Source: an uncultured Clostridia bacterium (GTDB lineage Bacteria; Bacillota; Clostridia; Monoglobales; Monoglobaceae). From it: a stretch of 7,432 nucleotides of DNA. The number at the start of each line of letters is the position of its first letter. Within the stretch, counting starts at the first letter, position 1. The position numbers were made by a program, and so were the translations under genes. This document shows, one piece after another, positions 1 through 6,473 of the stretch. Under the pieces are notes generated by a model, which saw only the letters and a program-made list of their open reading frames with translations, was not told the origin of the DNA and did not search any database. Location: contig CAMCUJ010000067.1 in the NCBI GenBank assembly GCA_945878965.1, forward strand, positions 1 to 7,432. The letters are read 5' to 3'.

Positions 1-16
1 TACTAATAAGCTTCAT
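1..16 (-). CDS. Start of a downstream gene, truncated by the window edge (possibly DAK2/FakA-type, YloV-like)
   Basis: An ATG at 16..14 is preceded by a good ribosome binding site (GAGGAAG, 30..24, 7 nt from the ATG). Only five codons, MKLIS, are visible before the window ends. The gene begins 37 nt after the Asp23-family stop codon with no terminator between them, so the two are probably co-transcribed. In Bacillota, an Asp23/YloU gene is commonly followed by a DAK2-domain protein (YloV/FakA, the ATP-binding subunit of fatty acid kinase). That identity rests on gene order alone; five residues cannot confirm it. That a gene starts here is fairly likely, its function is a guess. Confidence 0.45.
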
Positions 17-53
17 ATTTTCACTTCCTCGCATAAACTTTTGTTATCTGAAT

Positions 54-404
54 TTATACTCTTATACTCTCAACATTAACATCAACACTTGTAACATTAA
101 GACCTGTCATTTCCTCAACCTTGTACTTAACGCTGCTGCGTATAGTTTCACCTATTGCATGAATATTCACACCGTATTCAACAACTATGAAAAGCGAAAT
201 ATTTACGTTATCGTCAATTACCTTAATTTTAATTCCCTTATCCATATTCTCATACTTTAAAAGCTTAGCTATTCCATCCTTACTTGACTTCATAGCCATT
301 CCCACAACTCCGTAGCACTTTGTTGCAACATAGCCGACAATCTTGGCTATTACCGCATTTGTAATTTTCACATTACCTCTTTCATTTTTAATTTCAGCTG
401 ACAT
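54..404 (-). CDS. Asp23/Gls24 family (YloU-like) envelope stress response protein
   Basis: A complete 116-residue protein with the Asp23/Gls24 family pattern. It opens with GNVKITNAVIAKIVGYVA (about residues 10-27), continues with CYGVVGMAMKS, has a central beta-rich part (IKIKVIDDNVNISLFIVVEYGVNI, residues 58-81) and ends in VTSVDVNVESIRV. The length is normal for the short YloU-type members. There is no signal peptide or membrane segment. Family members are cytoplasmic proteins that can associate with the membrane and are linked to cell-envelope or alkaline stress, though the molecular role of YloU-type proteins is not settled. The ATG at 404 has a GAGGGG ribosome binding site 9 nt upstream. 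A likely promoter lies before it, so it need not depend on the yhaO-yhaN promoter. The next gene starts 37 nt downstream and is probably in the same transcript. In many Bacillota this gene sits beside rpmB and a DAK2 gene; here yhaN is upstream instead. Confidence 0.9.
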   Translation of the reverse strand: MSAEIKNERGNVKITNAVIAKIVGYVATKCYGVVGMAMKSSKDGIAKLLKYENMDKGIKIKVIDDNVNISLFIVVEYGVNIHAIGETIRSSVKYKVEEMTGLNVTSVDVNVESIRV

Positions 405-429
405 ATTTACTATCCCCTCTCTGAATTTT

Positions 430-460
430 AATATTTAAACGTTTACAATATTTAAATATT
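430..460. repeat. AT-rich palindromes in the leader of the Asp23-family gene
   Basis: Two perfect palindromes lie side by side: TAAACGTTTA (436-445) and AATATTTAAATATT (447-460). The string AATATTTAAA also occurs twice as a direct repeat (430-439 and 447-456). They sit just downstream of the putative -10 box, around the expected transcription start and early leader, where a repressor could act. Palindromes are frequent in such AT-rich sequence, so an operator role is only a suggestion. Confidence 0.4.
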
Positions 461-464
461 TGAC

Positions 465-492
465 TCTATACTCAGTCATTGTGTTATTTCAA
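465..492 (-). promoter_or_regulatory. Putative sigma-A promoter for the Asp23-family gene
   Basis: On the minus strand, TTGAAA (492..487) and TATAGA (470..465) are separated by 16 nt, close to the vegetative consensus. The -35 box begins just past the yhaN stop codon (496..494), and the -10 box lies about 60 nt before the Asp23-family ATG. No terminator is visible between yhaN and this promoter, so read-through is also possible. The spacer is one base shorter than ideal and the region is AT-rich, so a chance match cannot be excluded. Confidence 0.45.
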
Positions 493-493
493 A

Positions 494-2566
494 TTATGCA
501 TTCATTGCAATAACATTAACTCCGCTTAGGTTTTTGGCATTATCCCTGTCACGCTCATGACAGCTTAATAAAATAGCCTGTGAATTTTCAAAACTGTTTT
601 TAATAAGCTCTATAGCACGTTTGGCTCTTAAATCATCATATGCTGAAAATGCATCATCAAGAAATGCTATTTTTGAATTTTCAGAAATCAAGCTTATAAT
701 TCCAAGTCTTAAAGCAAGATAAATCTGTTCATAAGTACCGCAGCTTAAATATTCTGCTTCTTTAGTCTCACCCATACAGTTTATTTTCATTCTGTATTCA
801 TCAGAAACTCTGAAATCCGAGTATTTACCGTCAGTTAAAAATTCAACCATATCATTTACAATTTTATTTAAATCGGGTCCAAACTCATTTCTTAACTGCG
901 AATATGCCTCTTCTATAGCAGAAATCGCCACTTCAAGTGCCTTATGCTCTAAAACCGCTTTTTTTCTTTTTTCTTCAAGTGCCGCTAACTCATTATCTAT
1001 ATCTGTTTCACTTATCTGTTCGGAATATTCATAATTCAGCTTATTTTCAACATCACTGAGCTGTCGTTCTATATCAATAACCTGTCGTCTTACCGTTTCA
1101 AAGTTTATATCCTTATACTCCGATAAATCTACATCCTTTAACTTCTCTCTTAAAATTTCCGCCTCAGCAATCAGTTTATCATATTCCATACCGTCAAGCA
1201 TACCGTTAAACGCAGCTTCAAACGCTTCAAGCTTAGCCTTTGCCGCTGCATATTTATTATAGGTTTCTTTGTATTCCAAAGCACTGCTAACCTGACGCCT
1301 TTTTAATATGCTGTCTAATCTTGTGTTAATTTCATTTAACTGTAATCTTAAATGCTTTAAACTACTGTCATATTCCGACTTCATAATCTGAATCTTCTCT
1401 ATTTTTTCCATATAGCTTTTTTTCTTAAATATTGAAATAATAAAAATGATGATTCCTATAGCAATAATCGGTATACCGGCTGACATAGCAACAATAGGAG
1501 TACTTAAAACCATAAGAGCAATCAATGCTATAATTCCAAGTGCAATCATAGAATATGAGCCAATACTTAAATTACGCTGTTGGCGTTTCAATACAAAAAT
1601 GCTGTTATCATCATTAACCGAAGCTTCAAGTTCCTCATACTTTTCAATCTGAGAGCATATGCCATCCTTCTTTATATGAAAATTTTCAACCTCATTAAGT
1701 TCAGCTTCATCACAATCCTGAAACAAGATATAATCACTTAAATTCTTAATTTCTTCAATTGAATATGCATATTCCTTTAATTTATCTGCCTTATGTATTT
1801 TTTCAGCATCTCTTTCAAACTGCATAGCTTTTTCGGCTTTTTCAAGGCTCTGACGTTTTTCCTTCTGCTGAATAATAAGCTCATCTTTCAAACGTTCAAG
1901 CTGTAGTTTTTCGTTTTTCTTTTCTATAGCCTGATTTCTTAAGCTTAAAAGCTCCTCTGTGCGAATATCTATATCATCAATAACACCATTTTTATTACGC
2001 TTACTCTCTGCCTTAAGCAGTGCTTTTTTCTCCTTAAGTTCATCAATTGCCCTTATATGTGAAATATCTTCATTATGTGTCTGTGCAAGATTCATAAGCT
2101 TTGCCGCAATTTCTTCGTCACTTCCGCTCATAACTGTCTGACCCTGACCTATCCACATAGTCTTTTCAAACATTGACAGCGACATATTAAAAAGCTTTTC
2201 ACCGACATTTGAGCTGCTGAATCCAAAAACATTTTCTCCGCTTATACAGTCCGTAACTTCTATTTTATCTCCGGCAGCAGTCTTTCCGAACTTTCTGAAT
2301 ATCTCAATATCCCTGCCTTCATATTCAACTGTTAAAGAACCCGACATACTATCGCCATCCCATGGCATATAGCGTAATCGTTCTCCAAGCAAATCGGTTT
2401 TCTTCTTTCTTGAAATTCCATAAAGCATTATCTTTATAAAAGCCTGAAGCGTTGACTTTCCAGCCTCATTACCGCCATAAATAACATTTAATCCATCATT
2501 TAATTCAAAGCTGACATTTTTCAATCCGCCAAAGCTCACTATATTAATTTTCTTAATTCTGATCAC
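494..2566 (-). CDS. yhaN: YhaN-like AAA ATPase (SbcC/Rad50 type) with a central membrane hairpin
   Basis: A 690-residue SMC-like ATPase whose two half-sites lie at the two ends. The Walker A is GGNEAGKST (residues 31-39) and the Q-loop is IGQGQ (139-143). The signature motif is LSCGT (607-611), the Walker B is IAFLDDAFSAYDD (633-645), and the switch histidine is H670. Residues about 170-330 and 382-560 are charged, heptad-like coiled coil. Between them are two hydrophobic helices (about 334-355 and 359-380) joined by a very short turn. There is no CxxC zinc hook. This layout, and the Mre11-like gene just upstream, fit YhaN rather than true SbcC. B. subtilis YhaN is longer, so this is a compact member. 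The start is a GTG with GGAGGG 6 nt upstream. The likely role is an ATP-driven DNA-end or chromosome-maintenance complex with YhaO, tethered to the membrane. That role is inferred from the family and has not been shown for YhaN. The YhaN assignment over a general AAA ATPase is likely but not certain. Confidence 0.87.
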   Translation of the reverse strand: MIRIKKINIVSFGGLKNVSFELNDGLNVIYGGNEAGKSTLQAFIKIMLYGISRKKKTDLLGERLRYMPWDGDSMSGSLTVEYEGRDIEIFRKFGKTAAGDKIEVTDCISGENVFGFSSSNVGEKLFNMSLSMFEKTMWIGQGQTVMSGSDEEIAAKLMNLAQTHNEDISHIRAIDELKEKKALLKAESKRNKNGVIDDIDIRTEELLSLRNQAIEKKNEKLQLERLKDELIIQQKEKRQSLEKAEKAMQFERDAEKIHKADKLKEYAYSIEEIKNLSDYILFQDCDEAELNEVENFHIKKDGICSQIEKYEELEASVNDDNSIFVLKRQQRNLSIGSYSMIALGIIALIALMVLSTPIVAMSAGIPIIAIGIIIFIISIFKKKSYMEKIEKIQIMKSEYDSSLKHLRLQLNEINTRLDSILKRRQVSSALEYKETYNKYAAAKAKLEAFEAAFNGMLDGMEYDKLIAEAEILREKLKDVDLSEYKDINFETVRRQVIDIERQLSDVENKLNYEYSEQISETDIDNELAALEEKRKKAVLEHKALEVAISAIEEAYSQLRNEFGPDLNKIVNDMVEFLTDGKYSDFRVSDEYRMKINCMGETKEAEYLSCGTYEQIYLALRLGIISLISENSKIAFLDDAFSAYDDLRAKRAIELIKNSFENSQAILLSCHERDRDNAKNLSGVNVIAMNA

Positions 2567-2602
2567 AATAAACCCTCCGGTAAATTCAAATTAAATTCAG
2601 TT

Positions 2603-3721
2603 TTAGTTATACTCCTGAGCAAGCATAGCATCTATTCCCAATTTTAACGCCAGCCTTGCAGTTTCACGTTCTTCATCAGATGATGAATTTTGTATTTTTT
2701 CCTGCATTATTCTGCTAAACAATCCCTTAAGAGAGTTTTCATCAAGAAAACTTGTGTAATCTACCGAAGTTCTGCTCTCATCTAAAAGCTCTGCATAATA
2801 CAGCTTTTCATCTAAAAATTCCTTTACCGTATCATAATTCACATTAAATTTTTCAGATCGTGTTCCCTTAAGAATAACCCGTATATAATCCTTTTCAAAT
2901 CCCGAATTTTCGGAATTGTTTTCAAGCTCATTAAAAATACGTTCTACAACCTCATTATTATCCGCTGCATCAGTTATGTCTACATCTAAAATTCTGAATT
3001 TACGTTTGCATACAGGAACAAATCTCGCCTCAAGAACTCCGTTATCAATTTCAATTTCAATAACTCCCTTTTCACCAAGCTCATCAAAGCCTCTGCCCTC
3101 CATTGCTCCGCAGTACGCATACTTAGTTTTGCCGCTCTTCTTAATACCATCGAACTTGTGTATATGTCCAAGAGCCGCATATTTAAATCCGCATTCCCCG
3201 AAAAATTCGGTGTAAATCGGATTATAAACGCTTTTAATTTTATTCGCATCGCCATGCATAAGAAGGATATTATCAAAGCTTGGGTCACACAAAACATTCT
3301 TAAGCTGACTTTCCTCGCAGTACTTTTCAGTGAATGAAGAACCGTAAATTCTAAGATTAAGACCTTTAAGCTCAACACAGGACAGCTCACCACCAAAAAC
3401 ATATACATTATCTCCGAAATTATAGTTTGAATATACCGAAGTTTCAGTATACGGGTCATGATTTCCGGCAACTATAAAAACAGGAATATTACCTATTTCT
3501 TTAAATTTTCGGATAACAAATTTAACAGTTTCCTCGCTTGGATTTTCGCTGTCAAATAAATCTCCGGCAATAAGAAGCAAATCCGCCTCCTTTGCCATAT
3601 CAATAACCTTGGAAAAGGTTTCTGAAATTTCAGCTCTGCGAATTTCAGATTCACGGCTTGTAAATCTCGCTGAAAACGGAGTATCAAAATGTATATCTCC
3701 GCAATGTATTATTTTTACCAT
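2603..3721 (-). CDS. yhaO: YhaO/SbcD-type DNA repair metallophosphoesterase (Mre11-like nuclease)
   Basis: A 372-residue calcineurin-like phosphoesterase carrying the full Mre11/SbcD metal-binding set: CGDIH (D9, H11), AGDLFD (D54), GNHD (N87, H88), MHGD (H156) and LGHIH (H186, H188). The catalytic domain takes up roughly residues 1-235. The rest is a charged C-terminal part that would serve as capping and ATPase-binding region. All two-metal site ligands expected of an active nuclease are present. I chose the ATG at 3721 because it has AGGTGG 5 nt upstream; an in-frame GTG at 3730 would lie inside that site and only adds three residues. It is followed after 36 nt by the YhaN-like ATPase, the usual nuclease-then-ATPase pair, and both probably come from the promoter at 3780-3808. 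YhaO-type proteins are predicted DNA repair exonucleases; substrate and pathway are inferred from Mre11/SbcD. Confidence 0.9.
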   Translation of the reverse strand: MVKIIHCGDIHFDTPFSARFTSRESEIRRAEISETFSKVIDMAKEADLLLIAGDLFDSENPSEETVKFVIRKFKEIGNIPVFIVAGNHDPYTETSVYSNYNFGDNVYVFGGELSCVELKGLNLRIYGSSFTEKYCEESQLKNVLCDPSFDNILLMHGDANKIKSVYNPIYTEFFGECGFKYAALGHIHKFDGIKKSGKTKYAYCGAMEGRGFDELGEKGVIEIEIDNGVLEARFVPVCKRKFRILDVDITDAADNNEVVERIFNELENNSENSGFEKDYIRVILKGTRSEKFNVNYDTVKEFLDEKLYYAELLDESRTSVDYTSFLDENSLKGLFSRIMQEKIQNSSSDEERETARLALKLGIDAMLAQEYN

Positions 3722-3726
3722 ACTAA

Positions 3727-3732
3727 CCACCT
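3727..3732 (-). promoter_or_regulatory. Ribosome binding site that sets the yhaO start
   Basis: AGGTGG on the minus strand lies 5 nt before the ATG at 3721..3719. The alternative GTG start (3730..3728) falls within this motif and has no comparable site of its own, so the ATG is the better start. Confidence 0.65.
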
Positions 3733-3779
3733 ATTCCGTTTCATAATTTATAATGTATAATTTTTTAATATATATTTTT

Positions 3780-3808
3780 ATTATACTATATATTCTCAGT
3801 CTTTTCAA
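3780..3808 (-). promoter_or_regulatory. Strong sigma-A promoter for yhaO-yhaN
   Basis: On the minus strand, TTGAAA (3808..3803) is followed after exactly 17 nt by a perfect TATAAT (3785..3780). The -35 box differs from TTGACA at one position. The predicted transcript begins near 3773, giving a leader of about 50 nt before the yhaO ATG. It is the best promoter in the window and indicates that the nuclease/ATPase pair is its own transcription unit. The -35 box lies inside an inverted repeat, so a DNA-binding protein there would be expected to block it. Confidence 0.75.
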
Positions 3809-3839
3809 GCTTTTTTAAAACATTAGTAAAAGCTTGAAA
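3803..3839. repeat. Perfect 12-bp inverted repeat overlapping the yhaO -35 box (operator candidate)
   Basis: The arms TTTCAAGCTTTT (3803-3814) and AAAAGCTTGAAA (3828-3839) are perfect inverted copies separated by 13 nt. Neither strand has a T-run after the stem, so it does not look like an intrinsic terminator. The left arm contains the whole -35 hexamer of the yhaO promoter. A third AAGCTT core lies at 3851-3856 and could pair instead with the right arm (AGCTTG with CAAGCT). No regulator gene is visible in the window. Confidence 0.6.
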
Positions 3840-3905
3840 CCAAATGCTCCAAGCTTAGTTATTTAATACAAAACTGCGAGTGATTACAATCTACAGTTTC
3901 TATAT

Positions 3906-4454
3906 TTATTCACTATGTGAAATTTTATAAAGTTTAACTCCGTACCATATGCCGGATATAACTGTATATACTCCAAGAAGTGCAAGCAATGACCAAATTC
4001 TGAAGTTGGAATTAATGCGTTCAAACTGTGGTATAACCGCTATAACCAAAAGACGGATTTTATTATATAACGCAAGATATAATCCACCAAAAGAAGAACA
4101 AGCAAACATTGTTCCATAGTTTCTTAATCTTGTTTTGTTTTTGAATATTGTAAAGTAAAGTGCAAATAATACCGCTGAAACAAATAAGAAACCTCCGAAT
4201 ATCCACCAACATATACCTTCCATATAAAGTATAGTATCCGTCGAATTATAGCCTTTTTCTATAAGCTTTATAAGGAAATAGCCTATAATTATATATGCTA
4301 TATTAATCATAAACCAGTTTGTAAGCTTATCCTGCTTTTTTATATTATTTTTACGCTGAATTAATTTTTCTTCACGGCTATATTCCTTTTTAGCCGTTTT
4401 ATTAACCTTGTTGGTATTTGTTTTCGTCTTTGAACTTTTTTTCTTACCGCCCAA
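3906..4454 (-). CDS. Unknown small membrane protein with a lysine-rich N-terminus
   Basis: A 182-residue protein that I do not recognise. Residues 1-45 are very hydrophilic and basic (GGKKKSSKTKTNTNK and onward). They are followed by about four hydrophobic segments: roughly 47-64, 83-103, 113-130 (weaker) and 154-172, with a further short hydrophobic stretch at 134-143. The basic head predicts a cytoplasmic N-terminus. There are no recognisable catalytic motifs. The start is a TTG at 4454 with an excellent GGGAGGAA site about 8 nt upstream; the next methionine (residue 49) would remove the basic head and start at the first helix, so TTG is preferred. It lies alone between rsmE and yhaO, with likely promoters on both sides, so it is probably transcribed by itself. 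The reading frame is convincing because of the ribosome binding site and the consistent membrane pattern. The function is unknown. Confidence 0.75.
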   Translation of the reverse strand: MGGKKKSSKTKTNTNKVNKTAKKEYSREEKLIQRKNNIKKQDKLTNWFMINIAYIIIGYFLIKLIEKGYNSTDTILYMEGICWWIFGGFLFVSAVLFALYFTIFKNKTRLRNYGTMFACSSFGGLYLALYNKIRLLVIAVIPQFERINSNFRIWSLLALLGVYTVISGIWYGVKLYKISHSE

Positions 4455-4462
4455 AATAATTT

Positions 4463-4468
4463 CCTCCC
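4463..4468 (-). promoter_or_regulatory. Ribosome binding site supporting a TTG start
   Basis: GGGAGG on the minus strand (within AGGGAGGAA, 4469..4461) is placed 8 nt before the TTG at 4454. It is a near-perfect Shine-Dalgarno sequence with no ATG or GTG at a suitable distance, so it decides the unusual TTG start of the 182-residue membrane protein. Confidence 0.6.
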
Positions 4469-4507
4469 TATATAATCTTAATTTTTCTTATTTAAATTGA
4501 TACTTCC

Positions 4508-4535
4508 TATATACTCTGTTTTACGAATATGCCAA
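4508..4535 (-). promoter_or_regulatory. Possible promoter for the unknown membrane protein
   Basis: On the minus strand, TTGGCA (4535..4530) and TATATA (4513..4508) are separated by 16 nt, about 55 nt before the TTG start. The -35 box matches five of six consensus positions. The AT-rich setting makes the -10 match less meaningful. Confidence 0.35.
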
Positions 4536-4567
4536 TGCAGTCTATGCAGCACTGATATACATTTTTT

Positions 4568-4603
4568 GCGGGCCGATATGGAATCCGCCCCTACAATCTT
4601 AAA
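4568..4603. repeat. Interspersed GC-rich repeat, copy A
   Basis: A sequence beginning GCGGGCCGATATGG and ending CCGCCCCTACAATCTTAAA. The ends GGGC and GCCC can pair. Related copies lie at 6498-6525 (B) and 6579-6612 (C). Copies A and C also share the TCTTAAA that follows CGCCCCTACA. It is much richer in GC than the adjoining sequence, which suggests a dispersed element rather than local sequence drift. Confidence 0.5.
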
Positions 4604-4650
4604 TTTCATTTATGTTTTACAGTTTACCGATAATGTTTGCCGTCACGTCC

Positions 4651-4666
4651 GTCGGCGTTATCCGAC
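4651..4666. repeat. Small hairpin in the rsmE-downstream repeat block
   Basis: GTCGG (4651-4655) and CCGAC (4662-4666) form a perfect 5-bp stem with a six-base loop, CGTTAT. No T-run follows on either strand. It sits between repeat copy A and the longer hairpin at 4674-4709, and belongs to the same GC-rich block. Confidence 0.35.
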
Positions 4667-4673
4667 CGGGAAT

Positions 4674-4709
4674 ACTTCATTTGCCGCCGATAGGCGAGCA
4701 AGGTGAAGT
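4674..4709. repeat. Long compound hairpin just downstream of rsmE
   Basis: The outer arms ACTTCA (4674-4679) and TGAAGT (4704-4709) enclose an inner stem TTGCCGCC (4681-4688) and GGCG-A-GCAA (4693-4701). The inner stem has one bulged A and a GATA tetraloop. It lies 16 nt past the rsmE stop, where a terminator or mRNA 3'-end stabiliser would be expected. The minus strand has no T-run after it, so it is not a classic intrinsic terminator. Confidence 0.5.
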
Positions 4710-4725
4710 GCCTCAGGCGCCGCTG

Positions 4726-5472
4726 CTACATTTCATCTTTTTCATACATAATTATGGAAATTAATGCACTTCCGACAGTTTCGGTACGTAAAATTCTTTT
4801 ACCAAGTCCGCACTGAAAAATTCCGTTTTCCTTTGCAAGCATTGCCTCGCTGTCCGAAAATCCGCCCTCACTGCCTACTATAATTGCAATTCTTTTTGCC
4901 TGCGGATTGGATTTCAAAATTTCTTTAAGTCCCTTATCGCCGTCATGACCCATTATCTCATAAGGCATTATTGCAAGGTCAAATTCCTTAAGCTTTGAAA
5001 CTGCCGTTTTGAAATCTATAGGCATTGCAATTTGAGGAATTTTACCTCTGCCGCACTGCTTAACCGCCTCAACGGAAACCTTCTGCCATTTTCTAACCTT
5101 GTCTGCTTTCGACTTATCATCGTTTAATCTCACAACACATCTTTCCATCTCTACCGGAACTATCTCATATACTCCAAGCTCCACTGCCTTCTGAACTATA
5201 TACTCCATTTTTGAAGCCTTGGGAAGTCCCTGAAACAGCGTTATTTTAACTTCCGGTTCGCTAAGTGATTTGGTTCTTTCGGTTATCTCAGCTATACACT
5301 CGATTTTGTTAATTTCTTTAAGCTTTGCCGTATACTCATAGCCGGTGCCGTCAAATACCAGAATTTCATCTCCCACATTCATTCTTAAGACTTTGGTTAT
5401 ATGGCTTGCATCATCCTTTATATATGCTGTATTTCCTTTAATATTTTCAGGCTCTGTAAAAAATCTTCTCAT
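4726..5472 (-). CDS. rsmE: 16S rRNA (uracil(1498)-N(3))-methyltransferase RsmE
   Basis: A 248-residue SPOUT-class methyltransferase, normal length for the family. It uses S-adenosylmethionine to methylate N3 of U1498 in 16S rRNA near the decoding site, acting on 30S particles in the cytoplasm. The N-terminal PUA-like domain begins with the typical MRRFF and includes DASHITKVLRMNVGDEI (21-37). The knotted C-terminal domain shows QGLPKASKMEYIVQKAVELGV (81-101), VEAVKQCGRGKIPQ (134-147), VGSEGGFSDSEA (199-210) and LGKRILRTETV (223-233), the SAM-binding knot. IGPEGG is common at 199-204, so the serine at 201 is a mild variant. The ATG at 5472 is preferred, with a weak GGGTG 8 nt upstream; a TTG at 5508 inside prmA would add 12 residues not seen in the family. 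It follows prmA by 22 nt and is surely co-transcribed with it. The usual next gene, mtaB, is absent. Confidence 0.95.
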   Translation of the reverse strand: MRRFFTEPENIKGNTAYIKDDASHITKVLRMNVGDEILVFDGTGYEYTAKLKEINKIECIAEITERTKSLSEPEVKITLFQGLPKASKMEYIVQKAVELGVYEIVPVEMERCVVRLNDDKSKADKVRKWQKVSVEAVKQCGRGKIPQIAMPIDFKTAVSKLKEFDLAIMPYEIMGHDGDKGLKEILKSNPQAKRIAIIVGSEGGFSDSEAMLAKENGIFQCGLGKRILRTETVGSALISIIMYEKDEM

Positions 5473-5494
5473 ATTTATAACACCCAAAACAAAT

Positions 5495-6460
5495 TTATTT
5501 GCAGACAATCGCCGCCCATTCGCCTTTCTCTTTCACGTTTATTATGTCAAAACCGGCCTCTTTAAGTGCATTTTCCACCTCGGAAAGTCTTTCAAGTATT
5601 ATTCCCGAACATATAAACGTTCCGTTATCCTTCATAAACTCACGGATAAATCCCGAAATTGCAATTATTACATCCGCTACAATGTTTGCAACAACCACTT
5701 CGTATTTCTTATCGCTGAATTTCTTTCTAAGTACTTTATCTGTTATAACATCACCTGCCATAACATTATATTTATCCTTTGAAATTCCGTTAAGCCAAAG
5801 ATTTGAATATGCAACTCCGACCGCATTTTCATCAATATCAACAGCGTCTGCCGATTTTGCCCCCAAAATAAGCGATATAATCGACAGTATTCCGCTTCCA
5901 CAGCCTAAATCAAGCATATCTGTATCATTTGATATATACTTTTCAAGCTCCTCAATACACATCTGAGTGCTTTGGTGTGAACCTGTACCAAAGCTCATTC
6001 CGGGATTTACTATAAACTTCAGTCTGTTCGTCTGTATATCCTCATTCTCCCACTCAGGCACTATAAGAATTTTTTCGCCTACCTCTATAGGCTTAAAATA
6101 TTTCTTCCAGTTCTCCGACCAGTCCTCATCCTTTACATTCTCAACCTCAACTCGTAAGTTTCCAAGCTTTCCGCTTTCATCACTGTTTTTGAGATTTAAA
6201 ACCGCAGAATTAATATGTGACAGCATTTCCTTTCCGTCTATATCCGGCGTGAGATATAATGTTATAAAGGTTTCTTCCTCTTTGAGCTTTTCAAGAGTTT
6301 CATCTACATAATCCCAATACTTGCGATTGTTCTCCAAAAATTCTGCAAAATCCTCTTTATCGCTTATTTCAAGTCCTGTTATTCCCATATCATAAAGAAA
6401 AGCACACACAGGCTCAATTCCTTCGGTGCTTGTACAGATTTTTACTTTCAGCCAATCCAT
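5495..6460 (-). CDS. prmA: Ribosomal protein L11 methyltransferase PrmA
   Basis: A 321-residue SAM-dependent class I methyltransferase that trimethylates ribosomal protein L11. An N-terminal substrate-recognition domain (about 1-100) is followed by the linker motif DEDWSENWKKYF (111-122). The catalytic domain contains NPGMSFGTGSHQST (152-165), the SAM-binding DLGCGSG (184-190), the acidic VDIDENAV (207-214) and NIVADVI (259-265). All family landmarks are present and the length is typical of Bacillota. The ATG at 6460 is the only sensible start, although its Shine-Dalgarno sequence (AAAGGAG, 6480..6474) is 13 nt away, farther than usual. A tiny 11-codon frame (ATG at 6483) overlaps the start, but has no ribosome binding site of its own. 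The position after dnaJ and before rsmE is the conserved Bacillota order, but a 359-nt repeat-filled gap separates it from dnaJ. Its promoter is not clear. Confidence 0.96.
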   Translation of the reverse strand: MDWLKVKICTSTEGIEPVCAFLYDMGITGLEISDKEDFAEFLENNRKYWDYVDETLEKLKEEETFITLYLTPDIDGKEMLSHINSAVLNLKNSDESGKLGNLRVEVENVKDEDWSENWKKYFKPIEVGEKILIVPEWENEDIQTNRLKFIVNPGMSFGTGSHQSTQMCIEELEKYISNDTDMLDLGCGSGILSIISLILGAKSADAVDIDENAVGVAYSNLWLNGISKDKYNVMAGDVITDKVLRKKFSDKKYEVVVANIVADVIIAISGFIREFMKDNGTFICSGIILERLSEVENALKEAGFDIINVKEKGEWAAIVCK

Positions 6461-6473
6461 AATCTCTGTATTA

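Noticed and set aside
1446..2141. Two plus-strand frames (1446-1652 and 1959-2141) inside yhaN
   Set aside because: They are antisense shadows of the ATPase gene. Their Ile/Ser/Leu-rich sequence is what antisense reading of membrane and coiled-coil codons gives.
2916..3687. Other-frame readings inside yhaO (plus 2916-3215, minus 2986-3471 and 3493-3687)
   Set aside because: They overlap a gene with complete catalytic motifs and have no independent start signals or family features.
3715..3744. Nine-codon upstream frame overlapping the yhaO start (ATG at 3744)
   Set aside because: No ribosome binding site; a short frame in an AT-rich leader is expected by chance.
3871..3899. AAACTG/CAGTTT stem 6 nt past the membrane-protein stop as its terminator
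   Set aside because: Only six pairs around a 17-nt loop, followed by TGTATT rather than a T-run; too weak to call.
4497..4706. 69-codon plus-strand frame after rsmE
   Set aside because: It spans the putative promoter, repeat copy A and the hairpins, with no ribosome binding site and no protein-like pattern.
5345..6311. Plus-strand frames antisense to rsmE and prmA
   Set aside because: Both genes are complete with all family motifs; the antisense frames are Ser/Phe-rich shadows.
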